A DNA stretch of 64,000 nt from Bifidobacterium sp. B4142 (GCF_026537325.1 NZ_JAFNMJ010000001.1:372001-436000); one strand, 5' to 3'. Counted from the stretch's first letter, positions 43,010 through 52,056 are shown. Notes: generated by a model not told the origin, from the letters alone. Numbers and translations are program-made.

Positions 43010-44317
43010 ATGAGACGGTTCATGGACCGCCTTCGCAGTCTTATGGGCAACTGGAGCAAGGATGGTGAACAGGCTGATGGTGAGGCATTGGAGGGTTCGA
43101 CACAAGCACTGCTGGCGCTCATTCCCGCCGCCACGGTTGTGGTCAATGGCGATGACGACGTTGTTCGCTCCAGCCCGGATGCCTACAGGCTGGGAATCGT
43201 CAGCAACGATGAGATAGCGAATCCGAAGATCATCAAGGCCATTGCGCAGGTACGCCGCTCGGGCGGTCGACGTACCTTCAATCTGACCACGCGAACGCCT
43301 ATTGAATTTATTCTGGATGCCGCAGCCGAGAGCCCCGAATCCGATGATTGGGATATTGAGGATGTTGAGGATCCTGGGAATGCGAGCCATGTTCAGGCTC
43401 AGGCAGTATCCAGAAGGAACTGGCTCAAGGTTACCGTGGGGCGTATCGACAAGTCCCTGGTCGTGGTGCTTATCGATGATGTGAGCGATTCGGTCAGGTT
43501 CGTTCGGACCAGGGATGCTTTCATGACCAATGTATCCGAGCAGATGCTCAAGCCGGTCCAAGCCCTAGAGGAGCTAGCGGCACAGCTGAAAAACACTTCC
43601 TGCCTGGAAGGGGATGATCCGGACCTGCTTCGCAGCCACTTGCACAGAGTTTCCAAGGATGCTTCCTTGGTCCAGCGTTACAGCGCCTATCTGGGGCATG
43701 TGCTCAAGGATCTACTTCTGCTGATTCGGGCTCAGGAGCGGATCCAACCCAGCAAGGGGAACGTGCTTGACGTAGCTGAGCAGATAGGTGCAGTGGTGCA
43801 GGATGAGCAGGGTGGAGCTGATCAGTCACATGTGATCCTGCGATGGCGATGTGACCAACCATTGACGATTCACGGCGACGGACAACAGATCAGAGTGGCC
43901 CTGGCCAAGCTGGTTGAGAACGCTATCTCCTATTCACCTTCAGGCTCTACTGTTTCCCTGGTGGCTCAGTCCTCGAATGACGAACACTACGCAAAAATCA
44001 GGGTGGTTGATCACGGCCGAGGCATATCTAAGGCAGACCAGGATAGGATCTTCGAGCGCTTCTACCGTGCCGACAATCAGAGTGAAGAGACTGCCGTAGG
44101 TATCGGTCTAGGGCTGGCCATCGTCAAGCATGTAGCTCTGACCCACCATGGCTCGGTCATGGTCTGGAGTGCACCGGGAGAGGGGAGCACCTTTACGCTG
44201 ATGCTTCCTTTGGCTCAGGGTCCGGTGGCTGGGCCAGACGGCGATAATCCCAGCGATTGGAATGTTCCCAGATCATCAGCAGGATGCCCACGCCGACCCC
44301 GGACAGGCAGACAATAA
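43010..44317 (+). CDS. SenX3-like histidine-kinase homologue with substituted H-box
   Basis: 435 residues from the ATG at 43010 (GGAAGGAAG upstream). A PAS-like N-terminal region (about 25-165) precedes a dimerisation helix and a full HATPase domain: LAKLVENAISYSPSG, VVDHGRGI, RIFERFYRAD and GIGLGLAIVKH. Where kinases of this class read NVSHELKTP, this protein reads NVSEQMLKP, so the phospho-acceptor His is Glu177. No membrane helix is obvious. No response regulator gene follows. The 3' end overlaps the DUF2530 gene by 125 bases. An ATP-binding pseudokinase is the simplest reading. Confidence 0.85.
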   Translation: MRRFMDRLRSLMGNWSKDGEQADGEALEGSTQALLALIPAATVVVNGDDDVVRSSPDAYRLGIVSNDEIANPKIIKAIAQVRRSGGRRTFNLTTRTPIEFILDAAAESPESDDWDIEDVEDPGNASHVQAQAVSRRNWLKVTVGRIDKSLVVVLIDDVSDSVRFVRTRDAFMTNVSEQMLKPVQALEELAAQLKNTSCLEGDDPDLLRSHLHRVSKDASLVQRYSAYLGHVLKDLLLLIRAQERIQPSKGNVLDVAEQIGAVVQDEQGGADQSHVILRWRCDQPLTIHGDGQQIRVALAKLVENAISYSPSGSTVSLVAQSSNDEHYAKIRVVDHGRGISKADQDRIFERFYRADNQSEETAVGIGLGLAIVKHVALTHHGSVMVWSAPGEGSTFTLMLPLAQGPVAGPDGDNPSDWNVPRSSAGCPRRPRTGRQ

Positions 44318-44480
44318 GGGGTTTGGTAACCGTCATTCCGGTCAGAGCCAGGATGCCCACTACAATCAGGGCCAGAATCCATGCCCCAGTTCCGAGCAGA
44401 AAGATGCGTCGCAGGTCCACCTGCACGGGCCGAGGCGATGGTCTGCGGGCGGCCGGGTCGAAAATGGGAGCCAGCTTCAT
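44193..44480 (-). CDS. DUF2530 family membrane protein
   Basis: 95 residues with a Pro-rich start, VQVDLRRIFLLGTGAWI leading into a first membrane helix, a second helix (LIVCLSGVGVGILLMIW) and a charged end with Pro/Glu repeats. This layout is typical of the actinobacterial DUF2530 family. Its role is unknown. Its last 125 bases overlap the convergent SenX3-like gene, an unusually long overlap for two real genes; both appear conserved by motif. Confidence 0.8.
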   Translation of the reverse strand: MKLAPIFDPAARRPSPRPVQVDLRRIFLLGTGAWILALIVVGILALTGMTVTKPLIVCLSGVGVGILLMIWEHSNRWDYRRLAQPPDPEPKEASA

Positions 44481-44525
44481 ACCACCACTGTACCGTTAGC
44501 AATGACATGCGGCGACCCCCACGCC

Positions 44526-44555
44526 TTGCCCAAGCTTCGGGCATTGTCTTATTAT
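44526..44555 (+). promoter_or_regulatory. Probable manA promoter
   Basis: TTGCCC and TATTAT are spaced by 18 bases. The predicted start site near 44562 lies after the first in-frame ATG (44554), which argues for the downstream GTG start of manA. Confidence 0.5.
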
Positions 44556-44619
44556 GACGAGGATTGGTGGGTTCGTATACACCGGCCCATGGAGGGATTT
44601 CCCGTGGAAAGGGGAGTGC

Positions 44620-46005
44620 GTGTATCCGATCCAAGCTGTGAAGAAGCACTACGCCTGGGGCTCACATGACCGACTGCAGCGCATGTTTCATCTGCACGAG
44701 TCAGACGAACGCCAGCAGGATACCTTGGCGGAGATGTGGTTCAGCGGGCACACCGAATCCCCCTCGCCCTTGACCCTGCCCGATGGCTCGCTAATGCCGC
44801 TGACCGAGGCCATTCGCCGCAATCCCATGGCCATGCTGGGAGAGCGCGACTCCCGCCTCTTCGGCCCCACACTGCCCTACCTGTTCAAGATCATCTCTGC
44901 CCGCATTCCTCTGTCCCTGCAGGTGCATCCCTTGGATTTTGAGGCTCGTGCCGGTTTCAACCGGGAGAACGCTCTGGGGGTGCCTGAAGACGATCCCAGC
45001 CGTTCCTTTCATGACAGTCTGGCCAAGAACGAGATGGTGGTAGCCCTGGAGCCCTTCCAGGCCTGTGTAGGCTTTGCGACTATCTCCATGCAACTGACCC
45101 TCTTGCGCGCCGTGGATCACCCTCTGGCCGAGCTGATGACCCAGGCGCTGACCGCCCGTACCTTCCATCTGGGGGTTCCTCCGGCACGTTTTGCTGCGGC
45201 CGATGCAATGATGCCGGTCTCCTCCATGATTTGGCCAGACTCCCGCCGACGTATCTTCCGGGCCTTCCACGCTGCTGTGACTGCTGAGCCAGAGGAAGCC
45301 CGAGGATTGGGGGAAGCCTTGGAGGCTGCTGCTGGGCGGCTACGGTCCAGACGGGCGGGAGCTGTGCTGAACCATGCTCTGTGTGCTGCTCAGGCCTTTC
45401 CGAAGGACCCGGCTGTGCTCTGTCTGCTCATGCTCAATCCTGTGGACCTGGAGGAGGGTGATTCGGTCTATATCCCCGCCGGGACGCCTCACGCATACAT
45501 CCATGGCACTGCGGCAGAGATCATGACCAACTCCGACAATGTGCTCAGGGCTGGCATGACCCCTAAGCATCGGGACATTCCTAACCTCCTGCACAGCCTG
45601 GACTGCCAGCCTTCAGCCCCCATCGACCCATCGAGCTCCATGATTGCCACCCTGATCATGCACAACATGGTGACCTACCGGCCCAAGATCAACGAGTACA
45701 TGCTGGTCTACGGGCACGTGGAAGAAGGCGGAGCCACTTGGCCCCTGCTCAATAGACTTCAGCAGCGCTACGGGGATCTGATAGAGCGTCTGGGGCCGCG
45801 CCGCCTGATGATACCCCGCAGGGGACCCCGCATCATCGTCTGTACTGACGGGCAGATCCGTTGTGTAGCCGCTGACCAATCCCGCGTGCTGGACCAGGGA
45901 CAGGCCCTCTTCATTCCCTCCGAAGATGGCCGTGTCGACATCACCATGCCTGAGGATTCCAACGATGCTGACGGGTCCTTCTTTCTGGCGTCGACCCCGG
46001 TCTGA
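44620..46005 (+). CDS. manA: Mannose-6-phosphate isomerase, class I
   Basis: It interconverts mannose 6-phosphate and fructose 6-phosphate. 461 residues from GTG at 44620, which gives the family N-terminus MYPIQAVKKHYAWGS and has AAAGGGGAG upstream; a start at 44554 would add 22 residues. Zinc ligands lie in SLQVHPLD and IPAGTPHAYIHGTAAEIM. The C-terminal cupin is complete. It is a single-gene unit. Confidence 0.93.
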   Translation: MYPIQAVKKHYAWGSHDRLQRMFHLHESDERQQDTLAEMWFSGHTESPSPLTLPDGSLMPLTEAIRRNPMAMLGERDSRLFGPTLPYLFKIISARIPLSLQVHPLDFEARAGFNRENALGVPEDDPSRSFHDSLAKNEMVVALEPFQACVGFATISMQLTLLRAVDHPLAELMTQALTARTFHLGVPPARFAAADAMMPVSSMIWPDSRRRIFRAFHAAVTAEPEEARGLGEALEAAAGRLRSRRAGAVLNHALCAAQAFPKDPAVLCLLMLNPVDLEEGDSVYIPAGTPHAYIHGTAAEIMTNSDNVLRAGMTPKHRDIPNLLHSLDCQPSAPIDPSSSMIATLIMHNMVTYRPKINEYMLVYGHVEEGGATWPLLNRLQQRYGDLIERLGPRRLMIPRRGPRIIVCTDGQIRCVAADQSRVLDQGQALFIPSEDGRVDITMPEDSNDADGSFFLASTPV

Positions 46006-46298
46006 CCTCCTATGGGCCTGGTTCGCTCAGGGTGGACCAGGCAGAGTTCAGAACCGATAGACACGCCGTGGCGGACGGCACGCATGCGGGTCTGCTCATG
46101 TCCGCCGTGTGACCGTATAACCTTAACGTATTTTGTGGTTATCGGAGATGAGTGACCACTGAAGCCGTGCTTGAGTAGACTGGTGTGGACAATTCAGGTA
46201 ATTTGGTCTGGGGTCCTCTTTGCGTTATGGTGTTGCCTTGTGATGGTTCGTGATACGGCACGAAAGTCGCGTCGGAACATAAACGGGAGTGATTCTAG
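46006..46298 (+). promoter_or_regulatory. Long leader region before the CHAP gene
   Basis: 293 bases with no gene. An inverted repeat with one bulge, CCG(T)ATAACC...GGTTATCGG (46113-46145), stands out. Cell-wall-hydrolase genes of Actinobacteria often have long regulated leaders (for example cyclic-di-AMP riboswitches), but I do not find a convincing ydaO core here. Confidence 0.45.
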
Positions 46299-47210
46299 AT
46301 GAAGCATGCTGCGCACAGGGCTTCGGCCAGGCGAGGCGCAGGTGTCGGCAGTTCGCCGACCAGTCGATCGGTGAACGTAACCCAGGAGGCCGGCATTCAG
46401 GGCATTGATGATGCCTTGGCGGCTAAGCTCAACGAAGTAGCCCCTCGAACCCGTCGCTCCATTCGTCTGGCGGCTAAGGCCTCAGCCCGTCGCTCCCATA
46501 TCATGACTGGTTCGGCCCTGACAGTTTTGGTCGGTGCAGCTGCTTCCTCAATGGCCGTTAGCCAGGCTCGGAGTGACTGGTCCCTGTCTTTGGCAGACAG
46601 CGTCGCCATCAATTTGGTCACTCCCACATCCTCCGATGGCTCCTCCAGCGTAAATGGTGGTGCAAGGGTCTCTCGTTCCGACTACCGTCAGCCCCTGTCG
46701 ACGGCCTCACAACGCAACGAGGGCAGTTGGGACCTGGGTGAGTCTGCGCTCGATACTGAGCAGATGTCCAAATCCTCGGCAAACAACCCGGTCGTGGCGG
46801 CGCTGATAGATGCCAACCGATCGGTCCTGCCGACAGGGTTTAATCCAAATCACGCCACTGGCGATGTGGGCAATGCCTATGAGTTCAGCCAATGCACTTG
46901 GTGGGCCTATGTCCGTCGTCATCAGCTGGGTCTGCCGGTAGGTTCTCACATGGGCAATGCCAAGGATTGGTCGGGTTCTGCCCGTGTCCTAGGCTACTGG
47001 GTGGACGACACGCCGCGCAACGTCGGCGATATCGTGGTCTTCCAGGCTAGCCAGGAGGGTTCCGATTCCACCTACGGCCATGTGGCTATTGTTGAGAAGA
47101 TCAATCCCGATGGCTCCATTGTCACCTCCGAGTGCGGCGCCGTGATGAATGGGAAGACTTACTCACGCACTCTGACCAACGTGCACGCTCTGCTCTATAT
47201 CCATTACTGA
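46299..47210 (+). CDS. Secreted CHAP-domain peptidoglycan amidase/endopeptidase
   Basis: 303 residues. A cytoplasmic basic N-terminus of about 70 residues precedes one hydrophobic segment (SALTVLVGAAASSMAVS, about 71-88), so it is exported or membrane-anchored. The C-terminal CHAP domain (about 190-303) has the catalytic Cys in FSQCTWWAYVRR and the His in YGHVAIVEKI. A GGGAG sequence precedes the ATG. It is followed 69 bases later by a second wall hydrolase. The likely role is cell separation or wall turnover. Confidence 0.9.
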   Translation: MKHAAHRASARRGAGVGSSPTSRSVNVTQEAGIQGIDDALAAKLNEVAPRTRRSIRLAAKASARRSHIMTGSALTVLVGAAASSMAVSQARSDWSLSLADSVAINLVTPTSSDGSSSVNGGARVSRSDYRQPLSTASQRNEGSWDLGESALDTEQMSKSSANNPVVAALIDANRSVLPTGFNPNHATGDVGNAYEFSQCTWWAYVRRHQLGLPVGSHMGNAKDWSGSARVLGYWVDDTPRNVGDIVVFQASQEGSDSTYGHVAIVEKINPDGSIVTSECGAVMNGKTYSRTLTNVHALLYIHY

Positions 47211-47279
47211 TCCTTGGTTGCGCGGATTGTGCTCCCCAAAGTTAATCCCTGTTCCCAACACGTGATAGAGTAGTGCACG

Positions 47280-47993
47280 ATGAAAAATACACGCAAGTAT
47301 GTGAGCATGATGGCAGCGGTTACTATCTGTGGCACGCTCTTCATCGGTATGCCCGCCGCAGCTCAGGCGAGCGACGGCAGTGAAGCCGCAGTCACTTCGT
47401 CGCGTTCATTCACCCCCGGCAGCAAAGTGCGTGCCGACCTGCTTACCGAGTCGACTGCCACTATTGTCGAAAAGGATAGCCATTGGGGTGGCGTTGAGTC
47501 ATTAAACGTTCCCACCACCAAATCACAGGCTGAGAAGGATGCTGAAGCCAAAGCCCAGCAGGCCCAGGTGGCGGCCAGCCAGCGTCAGGCTACGCAAGTC
47601 AGTCGTTCAGCTGCTCGTGGCGGTGCTGCTGATCGGATCTCTGACGTTCCGGCCACCGGTACGGGTGCGAATGTGGTCAACTATGCTCTTCAATTCCAAG
47701 GGGTTCCCTATGTGTACGGGGGGACCGATCCTGTCAGAGGCTTCGATTGCTCAGGATTCACCCAGTATGTGTTTGCCCACTTTGGCATCGGTCTGCCTCG
47801 CATAGCTGCCGATCAGGGTTCAATGGGCGTGCCGGTCACAGATCCGGCGCCTGGCGATCTGATGGTGGCTCCTGACGGTAGCCATGTCGGGATCTATGTC
47901 GGTGGTGGACGCATGATTCATGCCCCGGCTCCCGGCCAGAGCGTTATGGTTCAGGAGGTCTACCAGACTTTCAACTATCGACGTCTGGTCTGA
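47280..47993 (+). CDS. Secreted NlpC/P60 endopeptidase
   Basis: 237 residues with a clear signal peptide ending near AAAQA (about 27-31), an Ala/Gln/Lys-rich linker (about 85-120) and a C-terminal NlpC/P60 domain. Catalytic residues are visible: Cys in DCSGFTQYVF and His in GSHVGIYVGGG. Such enzymes cut the D-Glu/meso-DAP or Lys bond of the stem peptide. It shares a Ser-Thr-rich spacer with the upstream CHAP protein. A terminator follows at 48016. Confidence 0.92.
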   Translation: MKNTRKYVSMMAAVTICGTLFIGMPAAAQASDGSEAAVTSSRSFTPGSKVRADLLTESTATIVEKDSHWGGVESLNVPTTKSQAEKDAEAKAQQAQVAASQRQATQVSRSAARGGAADRISDVPATGTGANVVNYALQFQGVPYVYGGTDPVRGFDCSGFTQYVFAHFGIGLPRIAADQGSMGVPVTDPAPGDLMVAPDGSHVGIYVGGGRMIHAPAPGQSVMVQEVYQTFNYRRLV

Positions 47994-48015
47994 GGCATAG
48001 TTTTAATGCAGTAAT

Positions 48016-48038
48016 AACGCCCCCTTGTGGGGCGTTTT
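48016..48038 (+). terminator. Intrinsic terminator after the NlpC/P60 gene
   Basis: AACGCCCC pairs with GGGGCGTT across a 5-base loop, followed by TTTT. Confidence 0.88.
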
Positions 48039-48164
48039 GCATATTCAGAGTCGAGATTCCTCGCGTGTTGGCCTTTGCGAACTTATTGATCTGGTCTGCA
48101 TGCGATATTCTGACAGAAGGAGCGATGTCGGTTTGTCATCGTCTAGTTTAAAGGAGGTCGTCGG

Positions 48165-49211
48165 ATGAGCAACGACAAGGCTGTTCTGGTAGGCGTTGAT
48201 GGCTCGGACGCCAGCTACAAAGCGGCGTGGTGGGCTGCCAACTACGCTAAGCATGCAGGGTTGACCCTGCAAATCGTCTGCGCCTATTCCCTTCCCTCGT
48301 ATGCGGCTGTCTCTTTCGACGCGACATACACCACCATGGGAGACGACGTGGCGGCTCACAACGATGCACAGGAGATTCTCTCCAAGGCTAAGGCCATCGC
48401 TGACGAGCAGGGTGTCAGTGCAGCCACGCTAATCGTGACGGGGGATCCCTCATCGGTCTTCGTGGAGCTGAGCCGCAATTACCGGCTGATTGTCATAGGC
48501 AACCGGGGCAAGGGCGGTCTGGCTGAGCGTCTACTGGGAACCACCAGCTCCAGCCTGCCAGCCTATGCTTACTGTCCTATTGTGGTCGTCCCCTATACCG
48601 ATGACGACGGCAATCTGATGCATTTGAGCAACGACATCAAGCGGGTTGCTGTGGGCTCCGACGAGTCCAAGTGGGGTCTTAAGGCCTTGCAGATCGCCGC
48701 CGCCTTCGCCGATAGCTGGAATGCTGAACTGGATGTCATGTCGGCAGTACCCAATATTTCCGGACTGACTGGCACAGGTTCGGCTGAGGAGCGCAGCGTC
48801 ATGGATTCTTACCTGGATGACCTCAATACCCGAATCGCCCCGCTCATGAAGACTTATCCGGATTTGCGCATCAACAAGACTGTGGTGCCAGGGTCGGCTG
48901 TGGAGGCTCTGACCCAGGCTAGCAAAACCCATGACGTGGTCGTAGTCGGCTCACGTGGCCGCGGCGGCTTCACCGGACTTCTGTTGGGATCGACCAGCCA
49001 GGGGCTCTTGCAGCATGCCGTAAGCCCCGTCTACGTAGTACCGCGCAAGTACGTAGAGGCCGAGGAGTCCGGGCTCAAGGCTGCAGCTGACGCTGCCGAA
49101 ACCACCGATGTTGCTGAGATCACCGGCGTGGAGCGGGTCTCTGTGGATTCAGCCAAGCCTGAGCAGCTGGCTGACCTGGAGTCGACCATCGATCCCGAAC
49201 ACGAGGAGTAG
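48165..49211 (+). CDS. Tandem universal stress protein (UspA-UspA)
   Basis: 348 residues with two Usp domains (about 1-150 and 155-305). Each ends in the ATP-binding motif G-2X-G-9X-G(S/T): GNRGKGGLAERLLGTTS and GSRGRGGFTGLLLGSTS. The first domain opens with VLVGVDGSDASYKA. An Ala/Glu/Val tail of about 45 residues ends the protein. TTTAAAGGAGG precedes the ATG, one of the strongest ribosome-binding sites in the window, which suggests high expression. The role is in stress survival. Confidence 0.94.
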   Translation: MSNDKAVLVGVDGSDASYKAAWWAANYAKHAGLTLQIVCAYSLPSYAAVSFDATYTTMGDDVAAHNDAQEILSKAKAIADEQGVSAATLIVTGDPSSVFVELSRNYRLIVIGNRGKGGLAERLLGTTSSSLPAYAYCPIVVVPYTDDDGNLMHLSNDIKRVAVGSDESKWGLKALQIAAAFADSWNAELDVMSAVPNISGLTGTGSAEERSVMDSYLDDLNTRIAPLMKTYPDLRINKTVVPGSAVEALTQASKTHDVVVVGSRGRGGFTGLLLGSTSQGLLQHAVSPVYVVPRKYVEAEESGLKAAADAAETTDVAEITGVERVSVDSAKPEQLADLESTIDPEHEE

Positions 49212-49239
49212 AGGCAAGTCAATCCGAAAAAAGCGATGA

Positions 49240-49292
49240 CAAAGGGCGGGAATCTCCAAAGTTCCGTGAACCTGGGAGCCCCCGCCCCTTTG
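49240..49292. terminator. Bidirectional terminator between the Usp and OsmC genes
   Basis: CAAAGGGCGGG pairs with CCCGCCCCTTTG (one bulged C). A nested TCTCC/GGGAG stem lies inside. It serves two convergent genes. Confidence 0.7.
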
Positions 49293-49303
49293 CCGCTATC
49301 AGG

Positions 49304-49717
49304 TCAGTGGCGAACCTTGACGGAGATCCTGACCGGGGTCTCCCGCTGATAGGTGTGCGCCACCGTGCAGGACTTGGCAATATGGCGGCGGACTCGCTCC
49401 TCCAGCTTGTCCGCATCATCCTGGGCCAGCCTGGCCGAAGTGGCATCGACGTCCACCTGCTCGTCGAAGCTCAGGTAGGCGTCATCGTCGGCGTCATAGG
49501 TGCCGTCCACCACGATTTTCGCCCCCTTGTCCTTGCCCAGGGCGCTCTCCACAGCAAATTGGCTGGAAAGGGCTCCGCAGGCGGCCAGAGCGATCTTCAT
49601 CAGGTCGCCCGGGTTGAATTGGCCTTCGCCCTTGCCGAAGGTGATGTGGGCCCCATTGTCGCCATAGGCGTTCCAGGTGCCGTCCTTGTCGCGTTCGACC
49701 CAAAGTCTTTTGCCCAT
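49304..49717 (-). CDS. OsmC/Ohr-family peroxide-reducing protein
   Basis: 137 residues from the ATG at 49717, selected for AAGGAGGAACAG directly upstream. Both family cysteines are visible, in LAACGALSSQ and in KSCTVAHT. OsmC proteins reduce organic hydroperoxides. Pairing with the stress protein across the gap suggests a stress-defence neighbourhood. A start at 49738 would add seven residues that encode the ribosome-binding site itself. Confidence 0.9.
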   Translation of the reverse strand: MGKRLWVERDKDGTWNAYGDNGAHITFGKGEGQFNPGDLMKIALAACGALSSQFAVESALGKDKGAKIVVDGTYDADDDAYLSFDEQVDVDATSARLAQDDADKLEERVRRHIAKSCTVAHTYQRETPVRISVKVRH

Positions 49718-49860
49718 CTGTTCCTCCTTGTCCGGCACCCGGCCGGGTGCGTCATCCTGATCCGAGCCTGTGGCCGGACCTGCTCCTCCAATCTAACCCA
49801 GACTGTGTGTTTCGTCACTGGGGCACGCTCAGCTGACCGAGGACTTGATAGTATGGCCGC

Positions 49861-50736
49861 ATGGCCTTGACTTCCGAAGAACTGCAGCATATTCGTACAC
49901 GCATCCCCGAGCGTCCCGTCTCGGACATCCCCACCCCTTATGAGGACCTGATGCGCACTGTCCTGCGGGAGGGCACCCTGAAGTCCGACAGGACGGGCAC
50001 CGGGACCATATCCCTGTTCGGGCGGCAGATGCGATTCGATCTGTCCCGTTCCTTCCCACTGATCACCACCAAGAAGGTCTACTTCCGGGGCATCGCTTAC
50101 GAGTTGCTTTGGTTCCTCAAGGGGTCGCAGAACGTGCGCTGGTTGCAGGAGAACCGCGTGCATATCTGGGACGAATGGGCCGATCCGGAAACCGGTGATC
50201 TGGGCCCGGTCTATGGGGTCCAGTGGCGCAGCTGGCCTGCCCCGACGCCCGAGGACCCCCATCGCACCATTGACCAGATCGCCAAGGTGCTGGATCTGAT
50301 CCGCGCTCACCCGGACTCCCGCCGAATGATCGTCACTGCTTGGAATCCAGCCCAGGTTGACAGCATGGCCCTGCCTCCCTGCCATGCGCTCTTCCAGTTC
50401 TATGTGGCCGATGGCAGGCTGAGCTGCCAGCTCTACCAGCGCTCCTGCGACATGTTCCTAGGCGTGCCTTTCAATATCGCCTCCTACGCTCTGCTGACCC
50501 TAATGATGGCTCAGCAGGCAGGTCTTGAGCCTGGGGAGTTCGTCTGGACCGGCGGCGACTGCCACATCTACGACAACCATGTGGAGCAGGTTCTGGAGCA
50601 GCTGTCGCGCAAGCCCTACCCCTATCCGACCATGCGCATCCGCAAGGCCGATTCCATCTTCTCCTATCAGTACGAGGACTTCGAAGTGGTGGATTATCAA
50701 TGCCACCCCGCCATCAAGGCCCCAGTGGCGGTCTGA
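49861..50736 (+). CDS. thyA: Thymidylate synthase
   Basis: It makes dTMP from dUMP using methylene-tetrahydrofolate. 291 residues; catalytic Cys174 in [29 protein letters not shown] and the N-terminal [11 protein letters not shown] are intact. It is followed by folA 89 bases on, the common thyA-folA arrangement that regenerates tetrahydrofolate. No clear ribosome-binding site is seen at the ATG. Confidence 0.97.
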   Translation: MALTSEELQHIRTRIPERPVSDIPTPYEDLMRTVLREGTLKSDRTGTGTISLFGRQMRFDLSRSFPLITTKKVYFRGIAYELLWFLKGSQNVRWLQENRVHIWDEWADPETGDLGPVYGVQWRSWPAPTPEDPHRTIDQIAKVLDLIRAHPDSRRMIVTAWNPAQVDSMALPPCHALFQFYVADGRLSCQLYQRSCDMFLGVPFNIASYALLTLMMAQQAGLEPGEFVWTGGDCHIYDNHVEQVLEQLSRKPYPYPTMRIRKADSIFSYQYEDFEVVDYQCHPAIKAPVAV

Positions 50737-50825
50737 TGGCGCGCTGAGCCGAATACGAGCACCGTCGGATCCGAAGATTAGAATGTACTCGTATATCTAC
50801 TCACTATGAGGAGTGAACGCAACAG

Positions 50826-51494
50826 ATGGAGCATGACAATAGTCGAAGCGGCTATCACGAACCCGAGCCCGGTCAGGCCGGGCTTCTAGGCGATGAGGAA
50901 TGGCGGCATCAGGAAGAGGAGATAGGCCACCGCTCATCGGTCAATATGATCTGGGCGCAGGCGCGGGCCACTGACGGCAGGCGCGGTGCCATCGGCTATC
51001 ACAATGCGCTGCCTTGGCATCTGAGCGAGGACATGAGGCACTTCAAGGAGCTGACCGTATCCCATCCGGTCATCATGGGACGGCGGACCTGGACCTCCAT
51101 GGGGGAGCGGCCCCTGCCCAAGAGGGACAACATCATTCTGTCCAGTGATCCAGGGTTCCATGCACCAGGTGCCACTGTGGTATCTGCGGCCGACGATGCT
51201 CTGGAGCTGGCCAGGCAGGAAGCCATTCCCGACGATGGGATGGATCGCAGTGAAATCTGGATCATCGGCGGCGCGGGGGTCTTCAGCACCTTCTTTCCGA
51301 TGGCAGATGCGGCCTACGTGACCGACCTGGATCTGCGGACTCCAGCTGACGTCTTTGTGCCCGATATGGAGGAGCTGGTCAGCAAGCGGTTCTGGCAGGT
51401 GCGCGACAAGACCCAGTGGATGACCCCTGCCAAACCAGACCAGGCGGCGGCCATCCGGAGGTTCCGCTACATCACCTATGGGAAGGTGCGTTAA
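50826..51494 (+). CDS. folA: Dihydrofolate reductase with N-terminal extension
   Basis: 222 residues. The reductase core begins near residue 40 (MIWAQARATDGRRGAIGYHN), with LPWHLSEDMRHFKELT, VIMGRRTWTSM and the Gly-Gly nucleotide-binding IIGGAGVF. The acidic, His-rich 40-residue N-terminal part is not found in usual enzymes (about 160-180 residues). A shorter start at the ATG 50946 is possible but has no ribosome-binding site; AGGAG lies upstream of 50826. It overlaps the next gene by one base (TAATG). Confidence 0.93.
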   Translation: MEHDNSRSGYHEPEPGQAGLLGDEEWRHQEEEIGHRSSVNMIWAQARATDGRRGAIGYHNALPWHLSEDMRHFKELTVSHPVIMGRRTWTSMGERPLPKRDNIILSSDPGFHAPGATVVSAADDALELARQEAIPDDGMDRSEIWIIGGAGVFSTFFPMADAAYVTDLDLRTPADVFVPDMEELVSKRFWQVRDKTQWMTPAKPDQAAAIRRFRYITYGKVR

Positions 51495-52033
51495 TGGGGC
51501 AGAATTCTGAAGGGAAGGCCTCGCAGGGTCCCTACAACGTCATGACTGTCTGCACCGGCAATATCTGCCGGTCACCCATGGCTGAGGTCATCCTGCGAAA
51601 GTTCTTTCAAGATCGCGGACTGGATGAGGACCGGGTCAGAGTGGAATCCAGCGGGGTCAGCGACGAGGAGTTCGGCAACCCTATAGATCGGCGTGCCCAG
51701 AAGGTTCTGCGCGAACGTGGTTATGAGGTGCCGACCGACCACTTCGCCCACCGGATCACCCGGGAGGAGGCCGAAGACGCGGACCTTCTGCTGCCCATGA
51801 CGGCCGACCATATGCGCGCCCTGCTGCGTCTGCTGCCCTCAGGCAAGCGATCCGCCGTTCACCTGTACCGCAGCTTCGACCCGGCGCTGCCCAAGCCAGC
51901 GCCGGGTCGGGAGAGCCAAATCGACCTGGTGGATCCCTGGTACGGAGGCCCGCACGAGTTCAAGGTGGCCATCGATCAGATTGAGCACACCGCGCCTTAC
52001 ATCGTCGACTGGGTGGTCAGTCAGCTGTCCTGA
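51494..52033 (+). CDS. Low-molecular-weight protein-tyrosine phosphatase
   Basis: 179 residues. The P-loop is C20-T-G-N-I-C-R26-S (CX5R) and the general acid is in DLVDPWYGG. An extra 14-residue N-terminal tail precedes it. The start overlaps the stop of folA by one base, so translation is coupled. In bacteria such enzymes counteract tyrosine kinases in exopolysaccharide control or stress. No kinase is in the window. Confidence 0.92.
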   Translation: MGQNSEGKASQGPYNVMTVCTGNICRSPMAEVILRKFFQDRGLDEDRVRVESSGVSDEEFGNPIDRRAQKVLRERGYEVPTDHFAHRITREEAEDADLLLPMTADHMRALLRLLPSGKRSAVHLYRSFDPALPKPAPGRESQIDLVDPWYGGPHEFKVAIDQIEHTAPYIVDWVVSQLS

Positions 52034-52056
52034 TCGATAGATGAAGGCAAATATCA

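Noticed and set aside
42809-43561. Upstream extension of phoU in the same frame
   Set aside because: It runs opposite the SenX3-like gene, and the ATG at 42808 has a ribosome-binding site and gives a normal PhoU.
46006-46298. Cyclic-di-AMP (ydaO) riboswitch before the CHAP gene
   Set aside because: I could not find the conserved core of the motif; only one bulged inverted repeat is visible.
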